Counted from the stretch's first letter, positions 53,241 through 62,479 are shown. The stretch: 64,000 bases of DNA from Paenibacillus sp. DCT19 (GCF_003268635.1 NZ_CP029639.1:1189501-1253500); one strand, 5' to 3'. Notes: generated from the letters alone by a model not told the origin. Made by a program: numbers and translations.

Positions 53241-53317
53241 AGCGACATGCAGAGCTTGCGGACAATCTTCAAAGGTTAGGATTTTTGACAATCTCAACCT
53301 GAAACAAGTCATGATTT

Positions 53318-53331
53318 TGATAACGCTTCCT
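53318..53331 (-). promoter_or_regulatory. cre-like site before the GH4 gene
   Basis: Minus-strand AGGAAGCGTTATCA matches the CcpA consensus with one mismatch (A for the first T). Located about 95 bp before the GH4 start. Confidence 0.4.
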
Positions 53332-53426
53332 TCACCTCCGTTGTTACAATGATTTCACGAAGTACATCCATATGAGATGAGATCATGACCGAAGCACAAA
53401 TTTCGGATCACGGGGAGGAATTAGCA

Positions 53427-54932
53427 ATGTCTTTTAAAGTGGCATTTATCGGTGCGGGAAGTATTGGGTTTACGCGAGGGCTGTTGCGCGATCTGTTAAC
53501 TGTTCCAGAGTTCCGCGATATTGAGATCGCGTTCTGTGATATTAATCAGCATAACCTGGATATGGTTACAGAGCTATGTCAACGGGACATTCGTGAGAAT
53601 GGACTGAATATTACAATCCAGCCAACGACAGATCGCAGAGAAGCGCTCAAGGATGCAAAGTATGTGCTCTGCACCATTCGTGTAGGTGGACTGGAAGCTT
53701 TTGCAACCGATGTGGATATCCCGCTTAAATATGGCGTTGACCAATGTGTAGGCGATACGCTCTGTGCGGGTGGCATCATGTATGGGCAACGTGGGATCGC
53801 CGAAATGCTGGACATATGTAAGGATATTCGCGAGCACAGTGCACCAGATGTATTGCTCTTGAACTACTCCAACCCGATGGCGATGTTAACTTGGGCATGT
53901 AATAAGTATGGCGGCGTGCGTACAATTGGATTGTGTCATGGTGTGCAGCACGGGCATCATCAGATTGCGGAAGCATTTGGACTACAAAAGAGTGAAGTCG
54001 ATATTATCTGTGCCGGAATTAATCATCAGACTTGGTACATTCAGGCCTCTCATGAGGGACGGGATCTCACGGGTGATCTGCTTGAAGCCTTCGAGAAGCA
54101 TCCAGAGTTTAGCCGTACGGAGAAAGTGCGAATTGATATGTTACGCCGGTTTGGCTACTATAGCACGGAATCGAATGGTCATCTTAGCGAGTATGTGCCT
54201 TGGTATCGCAAGCGTCCTGAAGAGATCACAGACTGGATTGATCTAGGTAACTGGATTAATGGTGAGACTGGCGGATACTTACGTGTATGTACAGAGGGAA
54301 GAAACTGGTTTGAGACAGATTTCCCGAACTGGATGAAGGATGAGCCGATGCGGTTTGTTCCAGAAAAGCGTGGGGAGGAACATGGTTCCTATATTATCGA
54401 AGGACTTGAGACAGGGCGGGTGTATCGTGGACACTTTAACACCGTGAATAATGGAATTATCTCCAACTTGCCAGATGATGCGATAATCGAAGCTCCGGGG
54501 TATGTGGATCGTAATGGAATTTCAATGCCGCATGTAGGTGATCTTCCACTCGGGCCAGCAGCTGTATGTAATGTGAGCATTTCAGTCCAACGGCTTGCCG
54601 TTGAGGCGGCTGTCCATGGAGATGACACGTTGCTCCGCCAAGCCTTCATGATGGACCCGCTCGTCGGTGCGGTATGTAATCCGAAGGAAATCTGGCAAAT
54701 GGTTGATGAAATGCTGGTTGCTCAGGCACAATGGCTGCCGCAGTATGGAGAAGCGATTGCTGCCGCTGAAGCGAGACTGGCTGCGGGTAATCTCATTCCA
54801 ACGAAGGAATATGAAGGTGCTGCGCGTCTTAAGGTGAAGACGGTGGAAGAAATGCAGCAGGATCGGGATGCGGCGAACAAAAATGCAGGTGAGTCCGACA
54901 AAGGGAAAGATCGTGAGAAAGTACAACAATAG
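53427..54932 (+). CDS. GH4-family NAD-dependent glycosidase (alpha-glucosidase/alpha-galactosidase/alpha-galacturonidase)
   Basis: ATG 53427 behind GGGGAGGAA gives 501 residues. The N-terminal nucleotide-binding motif F-I-G-A-G-S-I-G-F-T-R-G, the Asn box L-L-N-Y-S-N-P-M-A-M-L and the metal ligands Cys (G-L-C-H-G-V-Q-H) and His (G-I-N-H-Q-T-W) are intact. GH4 enzymes cleave glycosides by an NAD+ and Mn2+-dependent redox mechanism in the cytoplasm. Substrates in the family range from alpha-glucosides to galacturonides; the neighbouring rhamnogalacturonan lyase hints at a pectin fragment, but this is inference. Confidence 0.88.
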   Translation: MSFKVAFIGAGSIGFTRGLLRDLLTVPEFRDIEIAFCDINQHNLDMVTELCQRDIRENGLNITIQPTTDRREALKDAKYVLCTIRVGGLEAFATDVDIPLKYGVDQCVGDTLCAGGIMYGQRGIAEMLDICKDIREHSAPDVLLLNYSNPMAMLTWACNKYGGVRTIGLCHGVQHGHHQIAEAFGLQKSEVDIICAGINHQTWYIQASHEGRDLTGDLLEAFEKHPEFSRTEKVRIDMLRRFGYYSTESNGHLSEYVPWYRKRPEEITDWIDLGNWINGETGGYLRVCTEGRNWFETDFPNWMKDEPMRFVPEKRGEEHGSYIIEGLETGRVYRGHFNTVNNGIISNLPDDAIIEAPGYVDRNGISMPHVGDLPLGPAAVCNVSISVQRLAVEAAVHGDDTLLRQAFMMDPLVGAVCNPKEIWQMVDEMLVAQAQWLPQYGEAIAAAEARLAAGNLIPTKEYEGAARLKVKTVEEMQQDRDAANKNAGESDKGKDREKVQQ

Positions 54933-54966
54933 TGTAGGCGTCGGATAAGGGATTCAGCCGAAAAAA

Positions 54967-55093
54967 GTGGAGGCTTACAAAGTTTGTTTCCTTCGGAGAC
55001 AATGTAGTTGCTCACGTAGGTTTGCCTACTCTCCACTACTTCATTTCAAGTTGCATCCTATCTTCTCGGTACTGAGAACCACCATTTTTTGAA
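54967..55093. other. Intergenic hairpin region with a dispersed motif
   Basis: GTGGAG (54967-54972) and CTCCAC (55031-55036) are arms of a long hairpin. Downstream, CGGTACTGAGAACC and TTTTTTGAA (55067-55093) recur in near-identical form at 41780-41804 (CGGTACTGAAAACC, TTTTTGAA). The gap 54933-55257 contains no other gene. Confidence 0.55.
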
Positions 55094-55112
55094 TAAACAC
55101 TTCTAGTTTTAA

Positions 55113-55160
55113 ATAGTGATGTGCTCCAGTTTCCGTGCTGGTGTGTATCACTATTTTTTT
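55113..55160 (+). terminator. Terminator after the GH4 region
   Basis: ATAGTGAT pairs with ATCACTAT, inner CCAG/CTGG, then seven T. Confidence 0.8.
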
Positions 55161-55181
55161 ATTTTCGATGTTTATTATGAT

Positions 55182-55222
55182 AGACATATTACCTTTACAG
55201 ACATAGTAATATGTCTTATATT
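55182..55222 (+). promoter_or_regulatory. PadR operator overlapping its promoter
   Basis: Inverted repeat AGACATATTAC (55182-55192) and GTAATATGTCT (55206-55216) overlaps the promoter TTTACA (55194-55199), 17 bp, TATATT (55217-55222). This fits autorepression by the PadR protein. Confidence 0.65.
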
Positions 55223-55257
55223 ATACCCAGGTTAAGGAAAGTCGGTGAGTCGGTCAG

Positions 55258-55623
55258 ATGCAAGAGCAAACCATTAATAGTGATTTGATTCGAGGAAATA
55301 TTGATCCCATGATTCTGAGTGTGCTTCTGGCGACAGATCATTATGGGTACGGCATTATTAAGGAAATCTACCGCAAGAGTGGGGAACGGTTCGAATTGAA
55401 AGAACCAACGCTCTATTCTAGCTTGAAGCGGTTGGAGTTGAATGGATATGTAGAATCGTACTGGGGAGAACAGACGCAGGGCGGTAGACGCAAATATTAT
55501 CGAGTCACTTCGGAGGGTCGGATAGCCTATGAGAGACAGCTTCAGGACTGGCAAGCAGCCAAGACGTTAATTGATAGCATGATCATTATATCTAGAGCAG
55601 AGGGAGATGAAGGAGAGACATGA
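55258..55623 (+). CDS. PadR-family transcriptional repressor
   Basis: A 121-residue winged-helix protein with I-D-P-M-I-L-S-V-L, Y-G-Y-G-I-I-K-E-I (recognition helix), E-P-T-L-Y-S-S-L-K-R-L (helix and wing) and G-G-R-R-K-Y-Y-R-V-T, all PadR hallmarks. ATG 55258. It overlaps the next gene by 4 bases, so the operator described above controls the three-gene operon. Confidence 0.92.
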   Translation: MQEQTINSDLIRGNIDPMILSVLLATDHYGYGIIKEIYRKSGERFELKEPTLYSSLKRLELNGYVESYWGEQTQGGRRKYYRVTSEGRIAYERQLQDWQAAKTLIDSMIIISRAEGDEGET

Positions 55624-56315
55624 ATCTCGAAGAACGTATTTCAAGGCATATGGAACGACTGTTTGAACATGCGCAGGATACAACAGCGAACAGAGAGTTG
55701 AAGGAGGAGATACATAGCAACCTTACAGCCCGAGTGGAGGATTATATCGATCAGGGAATGAGTGAGAAACAAGCTTTTGAGAAGGCTATTCAGCATATTG
55801 CGGGTCTGGATCAGATTATGAGTGATCAACATCAGGTACAACGATTCCCTTATTGGACTGCGGTATTGCAGTCTGCATTGATCTACTGTTTGATCGCGTG
55901 GATCATTACTATTCCGATGAGAGTTCTGATGGAGGGTAAGATCGTCAACTTTTGGCTTATGATTGCAAGTGCACTTGTGGGAGGGGCATATCTGTTATAT
56001 ATGTTGGGCAATCGAGAACGTCAACGGAATGCAGAAGCGACGACTGTCATTCGATCAACAACATTAAGGAAGATGACGCGCATCGTCTGGTGGATGTGGG
56101 GTGCATTAATCTTGATTATGTGGGGCACGCAGGCTGCATTAAGATTCGGAAGTAACATCTGGTATAGTCGCCCTGTTCAGGTGGAGGGGCCTTATCAATT
56201 TGCTGTACTAGTTATTGCTTTTGTGATCCCTTTACTGACGATTATCGTGCCGTTGATTGTGCAGAAGGCAGGACGTTTAGTAAGGGAATTTGAGGTGGGT
56301 GAGATCAGAGGATGA
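55620..56315 (+). CDS. Membrane protein with HAAS/permease-prefix domain
   Basis: A 231-residue protein: a helical cytoplasmic domain (about 1-75, M-N-L-E-E-R-I-S-R-H-M-E-R-L and E-K-A-I-Q-H-I-A-G-L-D-Q) of the HAAS/permease prefix type seen in PadR-linked operons, then about five membrane helices. ATG 55620 overlaps the PadR stop. The partner protein in these operons is often an ABC-type or signalling component; its role here is unclear. Confidence 0.75.
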   Translation: MNLEERISRHMERLFEHAQDTTANRELKEEIHSNLTARVEDYIDQGMSEKQAFEKAIQHIAGLDQIMSDQHQVQRFPYWTAVLQSALIYCLIAWIITIPMRVLMEGKIVNFWLMIASALVGGAYLLYMLGNRERQRNAEATTVIRSTTLRKMTRIVWWMWGALILIMWGTQAALRFGSNIWYSRPVQVEGPYQFAVLVIAFVIPLLTIIVPLIVQKAGRLVREFEVGEIRG

Positions 56316-56866
56316 GGAAGAATCGTTGGATCATTGTGTTAGTGCTCGTCGGACTCGTAGCTCTTACCGTGGTTGAAGGGATTATTAATCCTAGAATAGA
56401 AGCGAAGCAGCAGGCTTATGCTGCCGAGCAGCAGAACCCTTTAACCCACGATTTTACCGCCTTACAGAAATATCGGAGTGCATACATGGGAGACTTCTCT
56501 AATCTGAGCCATCTGAATCAGGGTTTACCTTTGGCTGAATATTTGAATGGTTATCAGCTATATCCCGATACATTTACGGCGGAAGTGAAGTACAGTTTAC
56601 GTTCGGATGAGTTGCAGGAGGAAGAACTGAAGCGGATGCTTGTGTACAATGCAACTGCCAATTTTGTACTGATTGATAATTTGGAGCACATCGTGTACCA
56701 GTTGGAGGATACGCGGTATTCTTTAAGTCGAGAGGCTACAAAACAATGGGCTGGACTTGAATTAGATGCGCTTCAGATCACAGATGAGTGGGATTCACAT
56801 GTACGTAATCAGCTCGTGTCAACTGAGCAAGTGAAGGTTGCTTTTTCACAAATTATTGACAATTAA
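56312..56866 (+). CDS. Membrane-anchored DUF4825-like protein
   Basis: A 184-residue protein with an N-terminal membrane helix (about 5-22) and an extracellular domain containing K-Y-R-S-A-Y-M-G-D-F-S-N-L, then L-P-L-A-E-Y-L and Y-P-D-T-F-T-A-E-V-K-Y, which resembles DUF4825 domains often linked to anti-sigma-like operons. ATG 56312 overlaps the previous gene. Last gene of the PadR operon. Confidence 0.6.
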   Translation: MRKNRWIIVLVLVGLVALTVVEGIINPRIEAKQQAYAAEQQNPLTHDFTALQKYRSAYMGDFSNLSHLNQGLPLAEYLNGYQLYPDTFTAEVKYSLRSDELQEEELKRMLVYNATANFVLIDNLEHIVYQLEDTRYSLSREATKQWAGLELDALQITDEWDSHVRNQLVSTEQVKVAFSQIIDN

Positions 56867-56997
56867 GCGGTATGAATTGAACGGAAATGGACAACATGCT
56901 CGACTCTTCTCCCATGCTATGTTATTATAAGTCTCTGATAACGTGGTAACGAACTAAAGCGTTTGGCTTGGTTTATAGACATGGAGGGGTAAGAGAG

Positions 56998-57768
56998 ATG
57001 AGAAAAAAAGCGATTTTACTATTATTCATCAGTATATGTATGATTATTGTGGCTGGATGCTCCAGTTCCGGAAGCAAGGACGATAACACCATTATTGTGG
57101 GAATTGATGATAAGTTTGCACCGATGGGGTTCCGGGATGAACAGAATGAAATTGTTGGCTTCGATATTGATTATGCGCGGGCAGCAGCGGAGAAAATGGG
57201 TAAAGAGGTTACTTTCCAGCCGATTGACTGGTCTTCCAAAGAGTTGGAGCTGAACAGTGGTCGGATCGATATGATCTGGAACGGATACACGATTACGGAT
57301 GAGCGTAAAGAGAAAGTGCTGTTTACGAAGCCGTATCTTGAAAATAGTCAGGTTGTCATTACGCTTGCAGATTCACCTATTACCAAGCTAAATGAACTGG
57401 ACGGTAAAAACGTAGGTTTGCAGGCATTGTCTTCTGCGGCAGATGCACTGGCGGCAAGTCCACTGAACGACAAAGTAAAAGCTTCCGAGTTCAAAGATAA
57501 CGTACTGGCTCTGACAGATCTGAAAACGACTCGTCTTGACGCGGTCATTATCGATGAGGTTGTTGCTAGGTACTACATGGCGAAGGAAGAGGGAACTTAT
57601 AAACTACTGGATGAGTCCCTTGCTCCAGAGCAATATGGTATTGGTATCAAAAAAGGAAATGAGGCCTTGCTGAACGATCTGCAAAAAGCGCTTGATGAGC
57701 TGAATGCGGATGGCACAGCAGCTGAAATCTCAACCAAATGGTTGGGTGAAGATAAGGTTTTGAAATAG
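56998..57768 (+). CDS. Polar amino acid ABC transporter substrate-binding lipoprotein
   Basis: A 256-residue protein from ATG 56998 (GGAGGGG 8 bases upstream; the 56968 start precedes this box). Lipobox V-A-G-C (Cys about 20). The family-3 binding fold has I-V-G-I-D-D-K-F-A-P-M-G-F-R and V-G-F-D-I-D-Y-A-R-A-A-A-E-K, typical of His/Arg/Cys/Glu binding proteins. Membrane-anchored outside the cell. Confidence 0.9.
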   Translation: MRKKAILLLFISICMIIVAGCSSSGSKDDNTIIVGIDDKFAPMGFRDEQNEIVGFDIDYARAAAEKMGKEVTFQPIDWSSKELELNSGRIDMIWNGYTITDERKEKVLFTKPYLENSQVVITLADSPITKLNELDGKNVGLQALSSAADALAASPLNDKVKASEFKDNVLALTDLKTTRLDAVIIDEVVARYYMAKEEGTYKLLDESLAPEQYGIGIKKGNEALLNDLQKALDELNADGTAAEISTKWLGEDKVLK

Positions 57769-57907
57769 ACAGGCGATTGCCTGACATACCGATGTGAATG
57801 GAGCTGGCTTGTCCAGAATGTTCGCTACCATAATGACCCGTATTCCACGATGGAGCCTATGAAGCTGCCGAGGAGTGCGGGGTTAACAGATTAGAGGAGA
57901 CATATTC

Positions 57908-58567
57908 ATGAGTTGGGATTATATATTAACGGTGATGAAGCCTATGCTTGAAGGGGCTCAGACGACGATTTTGATGTTTTTATTGGCAATTGCTCTATCT
58001 GTACCGCTTGGTTTTGGTATCACTTTACTGATGCGTAGCCGGTTTAAACCACTTGCTTGGATTGCACATACTTACGTCTATGTGATGCGTGGAACACCAC
58101 TATTGCTGCAAATTTTGTTCTTCTGCTTCGGTCTTCCGCTGTTGCCAGTTATCGGAGAATATCTAGTGTTTGATCGTCTCGTTGCAGCGGCGATGGCATT
58201 TGTGCTGAATTATGCAGCATACTTTGCAGAGATCTTCCGAGGTGGCTTGCTCTCCATTGACAAGGGACAACATGAGGCGGCTAAGGTACTTGGACTATCC
58301 AAGAGACAGACGATGGTGAAGGTTATTATTCCACAGATGATCCGCGTGGTGTTACCTGCAACAGCGAACGAGTCAATTACGTTGATCAAGGATACGGCGT
58401 TGTTATATGCTGTAGCTGTGCGTGAACTGCTGTATTATTCCCAAGCTGCAGTGAACAGGGATGGTCAGTTGACTCCGTTTGTTATTGCTGCAGTGATGTA
58501 TCTGCTTATGACGCTTGTGCTTACCTTGCTATTTAAGGCATTGGAGAAGCGTTTCTCGTTCGAGTAA
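57908..58567 (+). CDS. Polar amino acid ABC transporter permease
   Basis: A 219-residue protein with five predicted membrane helices, and the loop E-A-A-K-V-L-G-L-S-K (about 117-126), the site where the ATPase docks. A-Y-V-Y-V-M-R-G-T-P-L-L-L-Q is the conserved first-helix end of this family (quoted as V-M-R-G-T-P-L). ATG 57908 after AGAGGAG. Confidence 0.93.
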   Translation: MSWDYILTVMKPMLEGAQTTILMFLLAIALSVPLGFGITLLMRSRFKPLAWIAHTYVYVMRGTPLLLQILFFCFGLPLLPVIGEYLVFDRLVAAAMAFVLNYAAYFAEIFRGGLLSIDKGQHEAAKVLGLSKRQTMVKVIIPQMIRVVLPATANESITLIKDTALLYAVAVRELLYYSQAAVNRDGQLTPFVIAAVMYLLMTLVLTLLFKALEKRFSFE

Positions 58568-58675
58568 TAGCTGAACTAGACGGATATTTACACCTGTTAC
58601 TTCAATAACAGATCAATCTTCTGACATGGTGTCGGAATGAATTTTCAAATTATTTAATCAAAGGACTGTGTATGG

Positions 58676-59431
58676 ATGACACATATAATAGAAGTAACTC
58701 AGTTAAAAAAATCATTTGGTGCACTGGATGTGCTCAAACAGGTGTCGTTTAACGTTGCACCAGGCGAAGTCATCGCTGTCATTGGCCCGTCTGGTTCGGG
58801 TAAAAGTACGATGCTGCGCAGCCTTATTCATCTCGAAGAGATTACGGGAGGCACAGTTCGCATTCAGGGGCAGAAGCTGGCGGAGAACGGAAGTTATGCA
58901 AATGCAGCGGAGATCCGGAAGATCACTGACCGGATGGGTATGGTATTCCAGCATTTTAACCTGTTCCCCCATCTGACTGTGCGAGCGAACCTGGAACTGG
59001 CTCCGAAGACGTTGAAAAAAGAAAGCGCAGCAGTTATTCGGCAGCGTAGCCTGGAATTGCTCGGCAAAGTAGGACTGTCTGACAAGGCGGATGCTTATCC
59101 AGCGAATCTGTCTGGAGGGCAGAAGCAGCGGGTGGCGATTGCTCGTGCCTTGATGATGCAGCCGGATATTCTGCTCTTCGATGAGCCGACATCCGCACTT
59201 GATCCAGAGCTAACAGGTGAGGTGCTCCGTGTAATTAAGCAGTTAGCACAGGAGAACATAACCATGATGATCGTGACCCATGAGATGAGCTTCGCCCGTG
59301 AGGTAGCGGATCGCGTGTTCTTCATGGACAACGGAGAAATTGCCGAGGCCGGCCCACCAGAACAGATCTTTGGCGCGCCGAAACTGGAGCGTACACGGAC
59401 GTTTTTACAACGAGTAGAGGTGGAAGGGTAA
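58676..59431 (+). CDS. Polar amino acid ABC transporter ATP-binding protein, GlnQ-like
   Basis: A 251-residue ATPase: Walker [10 protein letters not shown] (about 35-43), signature [14 protein letters not shown], Walker [13 protein letters not shown] and switch H in V-T-H-E-M. ATG 58676. Forms the three-gene importer with the binding protein and permease upstream. Confidence 0.94.
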   Translation: MTHIIEVTQLKKSFGALDVLKQVSFNVAPGEVIAVIGPSGSGKSTMLRSLIHLEEITGGTVRIQGQKLAENGSYANAAEIRKITDRMGMVFQHFNLFPHLTVRANLELAPKTLKKESAAVIRQRSLELLGKVGLSDKADAYPANLSGGQKQRVAIARALMMQPDILLFDEPTSALDPELTGEVLRVIKQLAQENITMMIVTHEMSFAREVADRVFFMDNGEIAEAGPPEQIFGAPKLERTRTFLQRVEVEG

Positions 59432-59442
59432 TTAAAAATATG

Positions 59443-59488
59443 AACACGTAATGAGGTATTTCAAGATACTGTCGTTACGTGTTTTTTT
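59443..59488 (+). terminator. Terminator of the amino acid importer
   Basis: AACACGTAA pairs with TTACGTGTT, with a T run. Confidence 0.82.
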
Positions 59489-59597
59489 GTTGCTTTACAC
59501 CGTGTGAAATGCATGGATTTAAATTGCAATGATATGGAGGAGGTAAATTAAACCAGTTGTCGAATGAAGTAGTATTACATCTAGGGAGAGATTAGGT

Positions 59598-60029
59598 ATG
59601 CGATATGATTCAGATGTGTTGATTATTGATGAAGTATTTGATTTGGATCCTGAAGAGTTCCAGAGTGTAATCCGTTCAATTAAATATTCTATGAGAGTAG
59701 GAGATACTTTTTTTATCATGACTCCATATACTCATGAAACCTACTATGTAGAGGCGATCGAAGAATATGACGACCATTGGATTATTATTTACAATGGAGG
59801 AAGACGAGTACCTGAAAAGAACGTATTTCCTCTATTCTCAGTTGGTTCTTTAATTAGTATGTTGTCGTACGACCACGATTTTGATCTTCGAACTGCTGGA
59901 CGTAAATGGATTGTAATATTCGATCATTGCCATGAGTACGCATCAGATGAGGATGAGCTTCTTGTTTCGTTCTTATGGTATGTACTTAAAGATTTATGTG
60001 TACGAGGTTTTATCAGCCGCGAAGAATGA
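59598..60029 (+). CDS. Hypothetical acidic cytoplasmic protein
   Basis: A 143-residue protein with no signal peptide or membrane helix. It is rich in Asp/Glu and aromatic residues (F-D-L-D-P-E-E-F, H-D-F-D-L-R). ATG 59598 follows AGGGAGAG. No family is recognised. A strong GGAGGAGG at 59535-59542 lies before a short frame (TTG 59558) of uncertain meaning. Confidence 0.6.
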   Translation: MRYDSDVLIIDEVFDLDPEEFQSVIRSIKYSMRVGDTFFIMTPYTHETYYVEAIEEYDDHWIIIYNGGRRVPEKNVFPLFSVGSLISMLSYDHDFDLRTAGRKWIVIFDHCHEYASDEDELLVSFLWYVLKDLCVRGFISREE

Positions 60030-60058
60030 AGTTAAAATCGCTAATTGCGAGACATATG

Positions 60059-60099
60059 AAAAAAGCCTCTTCAGCCTATTTGGTAATTAGAGGCCTTTC
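60059..60099. terminator. Bidirectional terminator
   Basis: GCCTCT / AGAGGC stem with A and T flanks between convergent genes. Confidence 0.65.
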
Positions 60100-60112
60100 T
60101 ATGTTTTCTCAC

Positions 60113-60667
60113 TTAAGAAATATATCCGTCAAACAGCCATTCTCCTTCAGACGAACGGACAAAAGAAAACTCATATGCGGCATGTCCTTCTGAACCCTCT
60201 GAATAATTGTAATGGGCTACGAAGAGCATAAAATGACCTGAATCCGTCTGATCGTAACCTCTGAATTCTAACTCATCCCACGCTAATCCGCTAATGAAGT
60301 TGACCTCATAAGAATGACTTTCCTTTGCAATGATGAATTGCTTGTTATCCTGAGATATTTCCACGTTTGGTGAAGAAATGGACTTCATGTATGCAGTATC
60401 CCCTGACTCCATGGCAGCAATGAGCTTGAATGTCATATTCAACGTTTCTCTTAGATTATTTCTAATCTCCTCACTATTTACATCTACCTGAAGTTGATTG
60501 ATCTGTTCCTGAAGTTGTTGGTTTTTCTCTTCAAGTTCCTTGATCGTTTGCGCCTGATCCTGGTTCTGCTCCGCTTGCTGCAACGTATCGACAGGTGCTT
60601 CAGATGAGGTACAACCCGCCATCAAACCAATTATGGATATCAATATAAGAGCAATTTTGTACATCAT
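60113..60667 (-). CDS. Hypothetical lipoprotein with coiled coil and NTF2-like domain
   Basis: A 184-residue lipoprotein (lipobox M-A-G-C, Cys about 19), a coiled coil (about 35-65: K-E-L-E-E-K-N-Q-Q-L-Q-E-Q-I) and a C-terminal domain with E-L-E-F-R-G-Y and F-M-L-F-V-A-H-Y-N-Y resembling NTF2-like folds. ATG 60667. Exported, membrane-tethered; function unknown. Confidence 0.65.
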   Translation of the reverse strand: MMYKIALILISIIGLMAGCTSSEAPVDTLQQAEQNQDQAQTIKELEEKNQQLQEQINQLQVDVNSEEIRNNLRETLNMTFKLIAAMESGDTAYMKSISSPNVEISQDNKQFIIAKESHSYEVNFISGLAWDELEFRGYDQTDSGHFMLFVAHYNYSEGSEGHAAYEFSFVRSSEGEWLFDGYIS

Positions 60668-60934
60668 ATACCTCCCATTCCTTAAGTTAGAATAACATAT
60701 TTTTACTATTGATACAGGCTTGATTTATTGAAAAGCGGGAGAGTTTACACTAAAGAAATTCATCTATTATGCGTCGTCACTAAACGTCAATGTCGGTACG
60801 TAGTTACGTCAATTAATCTATTCCATACAGGACTTTAGATGTGTTTGTAGTCTAATACTTCATTTAACTGCCATTTAGACCGATATACACCTAGGATAAA
60901 CAGTAGTTGGAATTTAAAGAAAGGATTATAAAAT

Positions 60935-61600
60935 ATGCAAACCTTAGATAAGAGAAAGATCATACGAGGAACCGTAATATCATTCCTATTGGTAACCATA
61001 GTGTTTGGTGCCTTTCTTGTAATTGGGCTCATTAACAACAAGAAACTTGCAGAAGGATTCATCAACTTGAAGGATCTAGAACCAGAAACAATATCTGCTG
61101 GAGATTACGTTGAGATCGAGTTTGAACGAATCCATCCTGTGTTTGCAGAGTTCTACATGCAAAGAGAGGGAGATAAATCCCAAATGAACAAGCATTATTT
61201 TTATCTGTACCCGTACAAAGGAAAAGGGCTTGTGGTTAAAGTGTTGTGGCCTGATACGAAAAGATATGATTCATTGGCACAGACATCGAATAATGGTGAA
61301 AACGCAATAAACTTTCCAATTGTGAGCAATGGCAAGATCGAAAGTATGGATCCTGAATTGGTCAAATATGCTAACGAATACATGGAGGAATACGCTAGCA
61401 AGTCTGTTGGGACGGCTAATATGGAGAAAGAGATTTGGCCTTACATGGTGAATCTGAACATTCCATCAGGGCTCACTGAGGATCAGTCAGAGCAGATGTA
61501 TACGATGTTTGCTGGAATCTATCTAGGAATTTTGGCGCTAATTGGCCTGATTATGATTGGAAGATTGTCACAGCTGAAGCACCAACAACGCAAGCTTTAA
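60935..61600 (+). CDS. Hypothetical membrane protein with large extracellular loop
   Basis: A 221-residue protein with helices near both ends (about 12-32 and 190-210) and an extracellular middle domain of about 150 residues containing Y-V-E-I-E-F-E-R and Y-L-Y-P-Y-K. ATG 60935 after AAAGGA. No family recognised. Confidence 0.6.
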   Translation: MQTLDKRKIIRGTVISFLLVTIVFGAFLVIGLINNKKLAEGFINLKDLEPETISAGDYVEIEFERIHPVFAEFYMQREGDKSQMNKHYFYLYPYKGKGLVVKVLWPDTKRYDSLAQTSNNGENAINFPIVSNGKIESMDPELVKYANEYMEEYASKSVGTANMEKEIWPYMVNLNIPSGLTEDQSEQMYTMFAGIYLGILALIGLIMIGRLSQLKHQQRKL

Positions 61601-61801
61601 TCAAGATTTATACATATTGTTGATTTTAGAATCGTAAAATAAATACATCTAATGCTCGAAAGCCTATAAGGTTTTAAACTTAGAATTATTTAGTGCAAAG
61701 TAATCATTCACTGATATTAACTTTCTTACATAAAAACACATATTGGATTTTCGCATAATCCAGTATAATGATAATACTTCATGAATAGGGAGGATTTACC
61801 T

Positions 61802-62200
61802 TTGGATTACCGACAGAATGATGTGGATCAGAATTATAATCAGAATCAGAATCAACACCCGAACTATAATGATCCACTACCACCGTTTCCGCCTTATCCA
61901 CCATATATGGCACCGAAGACGAACGGCAAATCAATCGCAGCACTTGTGTTGGGGATATTGTCGATTATGCTTCCATATATCGGATTTATCATCGGAATCG
62001 TAGCTATTATTTTTGCAGCACTCTCGCTTAAAGAAATCAAGGTTCGCATGGAACAGGGGAAAGGGTTAGCGATTGCTGGCCTGGTTTGTGGAATTGTAGG
62101 CACACTGATTTATGCACTGATCATTTTGTTTATTATCGTAGCAGTTGTCCTCTATGGGGATGCGTACTCATCTACGTATTCACTCACGTATCTGTTCTAA
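61802..62200 (+). CDS. DUF4190-like small membrane protein
   Basis: TTG 61802 behind AGGGAGGA (61787-61794) is preferred to ATG 61781, which precedes that box. The 132-residue protein has an Asn/Gln/Tyr/Pro-rich N-terminus, then two helices connected by K-E-I-K-V-R-M-E-Q-G-K-G-L-A-I-A-G-L-V; this pair-of-helices layout with G-L-A-I-A-G-L is the DUF4190 pattern. Confidence 0.65.
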   Translation: MDYRQNDVDQNYNQNQNQHPNYNDPLPPFPPYPPYMAPKTNGKSIAALVLGILSIMLPYIGFIIGIVAIIFAALSLKEIKVRMEQGKGLAIAGLVCGIVGTLIYALIILFIIVAVVLYGDAYSSTYSLTYLF

Positions 62201-62272
62201 GCAGATATTTCAGGCTACGTGCATACCACCTGAAGTCGGAGCATGTAGTGTGATTTTATAGGGTTAATCATT

Positions 62273-62315
62273 AGACGGTCTGTAAGGTATGTAGTTACCT
62301 GAGGATCGTCTTTTC
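62273..62315 (+). terminator. Possible terminator after the DUF4190-like gene
   Basis: AGACG pairs with CGTCT, inner AGGTA/TACCT, followed by TTTTCT; moderate. Confidence 0.45.
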
Positions 62316-62386
62316 TGTTATGCATTTTGGTAGCCGCAAAAATAAAGAAGATACATAGCGCATAATCAACACCGCATCGTCCCAAC

Positions 62387-62462
62387 AAAAAAAGCAAGGC
62401 AGATATCTGGCAACCACCTTCGCTCATAAGTCGAAGAGAATGCATCAATGATATCCGCCTTG
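62387..62462 (-). terminator. Terminator of the YhgE/Pip-like gene
   Basis: Minus strand: CAAGGC-G-GATATC pairs with GATATC-T-GCCTTG, with an inner CTTCG/CGAAG arm, followed by C and a run of T. Confidence 0.8.
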
Positions 62463-62479
62463 CTAGTTATCTTTTCATT

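Noticed and set aside
59535..59593. 12-codon frame after GGAGGAGG before the gene at 59598
   Set aside because: Start-to-box spacing is too long (about 14 nt) and the peptide is not conserved as far as can be seen.
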